From the NCBI GenBank assembly GCA_037157565.1, contig JAZHRO010000063.1, positions 89,556,001 to 89,620,000 of the forward strand: a stretch of DNA of 64,000 nt. Direction: 5' to 3'. The number at the start of each line of letters is the position of its first letter. Position 1 is the first letter of the stretch. This document shows, piece by piece, positions 60,303-64,000 of this stretch. The position numbers and the translations under genes were made by a program. The notes under the pieces are model-generated. The model saw nothing but the letters and a program-made list of their open reading frames with translations, did no database searches and was not told where the DNA came from. This DNA comes from Thalassia testudinum. Lineage: Eukaryota; Streptophyta; Magnoliopsida; Alismatales; Hydrocharitaceae.

Positions 60303-60533
60303 CTGCACTATGACTCGCATCTGTCTGTGATGATGTTGGCCCTACTTAGTAATTTGCCTCTGTACGAGAGCCATTGGATCCAAATTTTGTTCCTCCTCTT
60401 CAATCTCATCTTCCTTGTGCTGACTAGCCATTGAAGAGGGTTTAGATTCAGATCTTGGACATTTAGGTCTTCTCCTATGATTTCTTTGTAAAGGTGGTGG
60501 CAAATCAGGATGCAGAGATCTTCTACCTTGCAT
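60303..60533 (-). pseudogene. AthC gag, N-terminus
   Basis: ATG at 60,533 opens a basic, Arg/Pro-rich start (LQRNHRRRPKCPRSESKP) followed by an acidic stretch (KEDEIEEEEQN) and DPMALVQRQITK, then a TAG and GQHHHRQMRVIVQ up to the solo LTR. Start chosen because it is the first ATG in the frame that connects to gag after removing the LTR. Confidence 0.75.
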
Positions 60534-61995
60534 GCACCAGAAGAATGTTTGTAGATGAGAGGGAGAAGACAGATGCGAGATTACACCACCCTCTTAGTAC
60601 GAGCAATCAAGCTAGCCCTTAGAGTGTAAACCCTAAATAAACCTAATCTTGGCTCCCTAAAACACGACTAGGTTAGATCAACCCATGAATAACTTGGCTG
60701 GCCAAAAGGGTGGGACCCCCTAGGACACCCCACACGGTGGGACACCACTGAGGGTTAACGTGGCTACCGCATTGACCTTTCTTGTCACCAGTAGGTCCAA
60801 GTAGAGAAGGCCTTGACCTTAGTCCAATCTGATTTCAAGTTACTACGAAGATTTGTGTTGTCTAGGGCACGTCTACTCAATTTTAGGTTTAGACTTGAGG
60901 TGCTTTTGGAATATGATGGGCGTTAGGGGGGTGTTGCCCTTAAAATTGATTTTAGAAGTGTGAAGTGCATAGGTAAGGGGTCACAAGCAATTTTTATGAT
61001 AAAGTGAATTTTAAGGTTCAATTGCTTGTATTAGTGAGTTCTAGTGCTCACTTGAGTAAATATCTCAAACAATGGTTTTGATGAGGCACACAAGAGGTTT
61101 TGCAAGTCCCAATTGTTTGACAGATTTCCTTTAAGTATGGAAATGTAAGTGTGCTCTACCTTAGTGTGAAACCCTAAGAGCAGATAGTGCTAGATGATCC
61201 TTTTAAGTCCAAAATCAGGGAGGTGGTGCGACCCAAATAATGCAATCAATTGGTTTTGTTGCACCACTATCTAGGCACTTAGAAAATATTTTTTTAAGAA
61301 TTTTAATGCATGTTTTTTTTCATATTTAAAGTGTATTGGGGGTTTTGTAGTTAGTTTTGACCCCTAATTAGTGATTGAATAATACGTGCAATCAAACATA
61401 TAGAAAATATAGTTTTTAAATTTTTTCCTAAATTCTTGATTTTTACAGGAATTTAGTGCTACAAATTTCAAGTCAATTGAAGTTGTAAAAAAATTCCTGT
61501 GATGTTTTGAAATCTAAAAAATTAAGAGTAATGACAGATTTGATATCAATTCAATTCGTGAATTTTTAAAACCTTTATATAACTTAAATTTACACAAAAT
61601 TTGAATATGTTGTTCGTAACTTCAAAACTCATGTCGAGTAAAAAGTTTAGAATTTTTGGACATGTAGATTTTCGAGAATTGAATTTTTAATATGAGAGCA
61701 AAATATAGGAGGTGGTTATGTTGATTCCCACCAACAATAGAATTTTTTAAATTTATTTTTTTAGAAAATCAAGCAAATGATAACCTAAGGATCATGCCAG
61801 CACTTATTATTTTTTTTCAAAATGAAATCTAACCTAATGTAAGATACAGGTACTTACCTGAGATTCGAACACTTTTTTTTCCGTTGTGCATTTTTTCTCG
61901 TAATTATGCGATTTCTACACACATGCAATAAAAAAGAATAACAAGTTAGAATATCAAATAAGCACTAGAAAGAAAATCTTTAAAAATTTCCATTG
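60534..61995 (-). other. AthC 5' leader
   Basis: About 1.46 kb between primer site and gag with no credible ORF. AT-rich, especially 61,300-61,900. Parts resemble the NA1 leader. Long leaders are usual in Athila. Confidence 0.75.
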
Positions 61996-62015
61996 CCTCC
62001 TCGGCAACGGTGCCA
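61996..62015 (-). promoter_or_regulatory. AthC primer binding site, tRNA-Asp type
   Basis: On the minus strand TGGCACCGTTGCCGAGGAGG, close to the complement of the tRNA-Asp 3' end. It is separated from the LTR by 3 bp. Confidence 0.9.
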
Positions 62016-62018
62016 GCT

Positions 62019-63514
62019 TGTCTGTCGTGAAACATTAAAAGAGTTTTGTATCGTTGTAGTTGCGAATTACTTCAAAATAAATAAATTTATAAATATTTCG
62101 GTAATTATGAAGTCGTTCGCAAGGAGGCAAAACATGATTTTCAAAACCTTTTGTACTAACTAATCTATCCTAATGCAACATATAAATAGAGACGAAATAT
62201 TCAGAGAATCAGATTTCTATTATTATTTGCAAATATTTGTAAACTAGGAATCTAAACAAATATGCTCAAGAATAGAGAGAGAAAAAAGTAGATCAAGTAT
62301 GGCGCCACTTGTGAGATGCTTGTGCGAAGTGTGGCAATGCTTCAGATCCAGAGCGTCGGGAGGAAGACTGGACATAAGTTGCAAAGAGAGAGAGAGAGGT
62401 TAGAGATATGTCTAGTGGAAGTTGCCTCTCAATTGGGGGCCCTGGGGCTATTTTTGTAGCTTTAATGAGTGGTAAAGTAGTTATTTAGGCCCACAAAACT
62501 GTGCAATGACCTTGGTACGATCAGATCCATTGTTCGGGAGATCAATGGATTAGATCGTGCCTTAAAATAGCCTCTAAAACACCTTTAACGTGCATGTTGC
62601 ACCGGATATTGCCACGTGGCGGCCGCTCGGCCATTGGATCCGATCACGCACACCGCTCACTCTACGCGTGTGCTCATATCTTTATGTGTGCATTCAATCT
62701 CAGCCTTTCGATCTCACGTCGCATGCCACATCGCCTTTGTTCCACGTACAACGAGGCATTGGTTTAGGTGTTCAACTGTGCGTGCATCTACGCCATCTCA
62801 TCCAACGCACCTCCACGCACGACGTGGTCACGTCCTCGCTGCTTGATCTGATTCGACGGCTTGATTTTTCCTGAGTACTACCGCCTCCTCGATTTCACGC
62901 TGAGCACGATTCGAACGCGCGTCGCTCATGTGCGTGCAGAAGCGTTAACCAACGCGCTTGGTGTACGATTGTGTTGCATTTTGTGATTTTACACGTGGCT
63001 ACCCTCAGCTGTTGGATGAAGGCGCAACGATGGGCTGTGAGGATGGTGCCACATGGCATCATCTTGACCGTTCATCTTCTCGCTTTTGTGTTTGGTGCTA
63101 CAGGGCTCTGATTGGGTTGATCTTTTGGCCGTTGGATTGCAATCGTTGATCCGAATCCATTCGTGTAGTCGGATTTGACATCTGAGGCTTGGATTTTTGC
63201 TTCTTGCTCTTTGTCTCCTGATCTTCTACAGGCTGTATGTGATGCTATGGAAGTTTAATTAGGATGATTTCAGAAACGTTGGACTCCCATTGTCATCTTG
63301 ATCAGATCCTTACGGTCTGATCTATCATCTGTGGCACCAGATCATCTGCAATCAATATAGACTCTCTCTTAGTGCATAAAATAGCATTATTATCTATAAA
63401 GCTAACAAATTAACTATGATGCAAATTATGATGCTGATGCATGCATTGCCCCTAAGTTAAGCTAAAATCAAGCTTAATTCAGGTAGATTAGATCCTATGA
63501 TTGCTATGCAATCA
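62019..63514 (-). mobile_element. AthC 5' LTR (family C)
   Basis: 1,496 bp. On the minus strand it starts TGATTGCATAGCAATCA (63,514-63,498, arms TGATTGC/GCAATCA exact) and ends CACGACAGACA beside the primer site. The TATA region near 62,454 reads ctatttttgtag and is mutated relative to the 3' LTR. Frames at 62,590-62,874 are U3 sequence. Confidence 0.93.
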
Positions 63515-63519
63515 GGGAC
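63515..63519 (+). repeat. Target-site duplication of AthC, right copy (GGGAC)
   Basis: Exact match to 19,069-19,073. Confidence 0.93.
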
Positions 63520-63532
63520 CTTTGATCCCTGC

Positions 63533-64000
63533 TGTTCGTTCGCTTTTGTGGGGTTTTAAAAAGAATATCACGTTGTAGTATAACCGACAAAACGTTCAAA
63601 CAAATATAGAGAATTTTATTACTCGAAAAACTAGTGTCTCCGAGGTCGAACACAGGGAGCAATCTCAGTACTTTCAAACCCAAAGAATACAACTTTTAAA
63701 TGAAAGTAATTGCTTAAAAGAGAGAGTTATATAAAAAGAATTTCTAAAAGAAAACAGAATTGGACGTCTGATTTCTATATCAGACGTCTTAAATGTAATC
63801 TTCTTTCTCTCTTCTGCCTTCTTCTTCTTTGTCTTCTCTGCTTCTTTTCTTGCGAAGGCTTCTTCTTCCTGCCTTTGTTCCTCTCCTGTCTTCCTTTTTT
63901 CAGAGTTCCTTCTTCTTCTGCTCCTGTTCCTTCTTGGTGCTTTCCTTCGAAGTTTTCTCCTTCCTTATCTTCTCTGCGAGGGCTTCTCCTTCTTTCTCTG
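63533..64000 (-). mobile_element. Family B LTR, cut by window end
   Basis: From TGTTCGTTCGCTTTTGTG it follows the solo LTR at 50,957 (same U5 order, GAGGTCGAACACAGGGAGCA near 63,642, hairpin at 63,763-63,788, then a pyrimidine-rich leader). No primer site lies to its left, so it is a solo LTR or a 3' LTR. It was inserted in the remnant that also received AthC. Confidence 0.85.

Larger units (their letters stand above)
19074..63514 (-). mobile_element. AthC: Athila-clade Ty3/gypsy element, split by six insertions
   Basis: Order on the minus strand: 5' LTR (63,514-62,019), primer site, leader, gag, protease, RT, RNase H, integrase, 3' non-coding, polypurine tract, 3' LTR (20,551-19,074). Both ends carry GGGAC TSDs. 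RT and gag wording (CRMPFGLCNAPATFQ-like block, FMDD, SNTYNPRWCNHPNF) is characteristic of Athila. Insertions at 21,665-44,968, 45,269-47,930, 50,957-53,609, 54,044-54,907, 56,791-58,944 and 59,271-60,302 account for the extra length. Without them the element is about 11.7 kb. There is no env-like ORF in the roughly 1.7 kb after pol. Frameshifts and stops throughout show it is inactive. Confidence 0.92.

Overview
The window is plant nuclear DNA made almost entirely of nested LTR retrotransposons. No host gene, tRNA or rRNA gene was found. The clades present are Athila, Tekay-type chromodomain Ty3/gypsy and Sirevirus-like Ty1/copia. This combination, and the depth of nesting, fits pericentromeric or other heterochromatin of an angiosperm with a repeat-rich genome. 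The species cannot be named from the sequence.

Left part (1-19,073): 1-9,821 is old, mostly unassignable repeat debris with one Athila-type LTR (family D, 6,356-7,924) and a possible degenerate Tekay-like LTR. 9,822-14,085 is the 3' end of a minus-strand Athila element (3' LTR, 3' non-coding region, integrase). It is followed by the 5' half of a Sirevirus-like copia element (about 14,090-17,115), then a family D LTR fused to an Athila gag fragment (17,116-19,073).

Right part (19,074-63,514): one Athila element, here called AthC, lies on the minus strand. It has 1.5-kb LTRs, a tRNA-Asp-type primer site and a GGGAC target-site duplication (TSD). It has been split by six later insertions: a 23.3-kb non-autonomous Athila-like element (NA1, 21,665-44,968), a Tekay solo LTR (45,269-47,930), and four further solo LTRs (50,957-53,609; 54,044-54,907; 56,791-58,944; 59,271-60,302). 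Removing them leaves about 11.7 kb, a normal Athila length. All four insertions in AthC coding sequence have 5-bp TSDs, and their removal rejoins gag, protease and pol in frame. NA1 is itself split by a complete Tekay element (Tek1, 24,880-39,423, TSD CATTA), whose 5' LTR holds a 4.1-kb solo LTR (26,929-31,038, TSD AGGAC). Insertion order was therefore copia fragment, D/gag fragment, AthC, NA1, Tek1, 4.1-kb LTR. The window ends inside another LTR (63,533-64,000).

The most interesting points are: (i) NA1 carries an unrecognised roughly 580-codon ORF where gag-pol should be; (ii) a 17-bp terminal palindrome of form TGATnnn-N3-nnnATCA begins the LTRs of several diverged families, with co-varying arms; (iii) a perfect 59-bp inverted repeat sits where the Tek1 polypurine tract should be; (iv) GACGTC palindromes recur in unrelated LTR families; (v) the two LTRs of NA1 share R-U5 but have different U3 regions. 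All coding regions are degenerate, so nothing here is expected to be an active gene.
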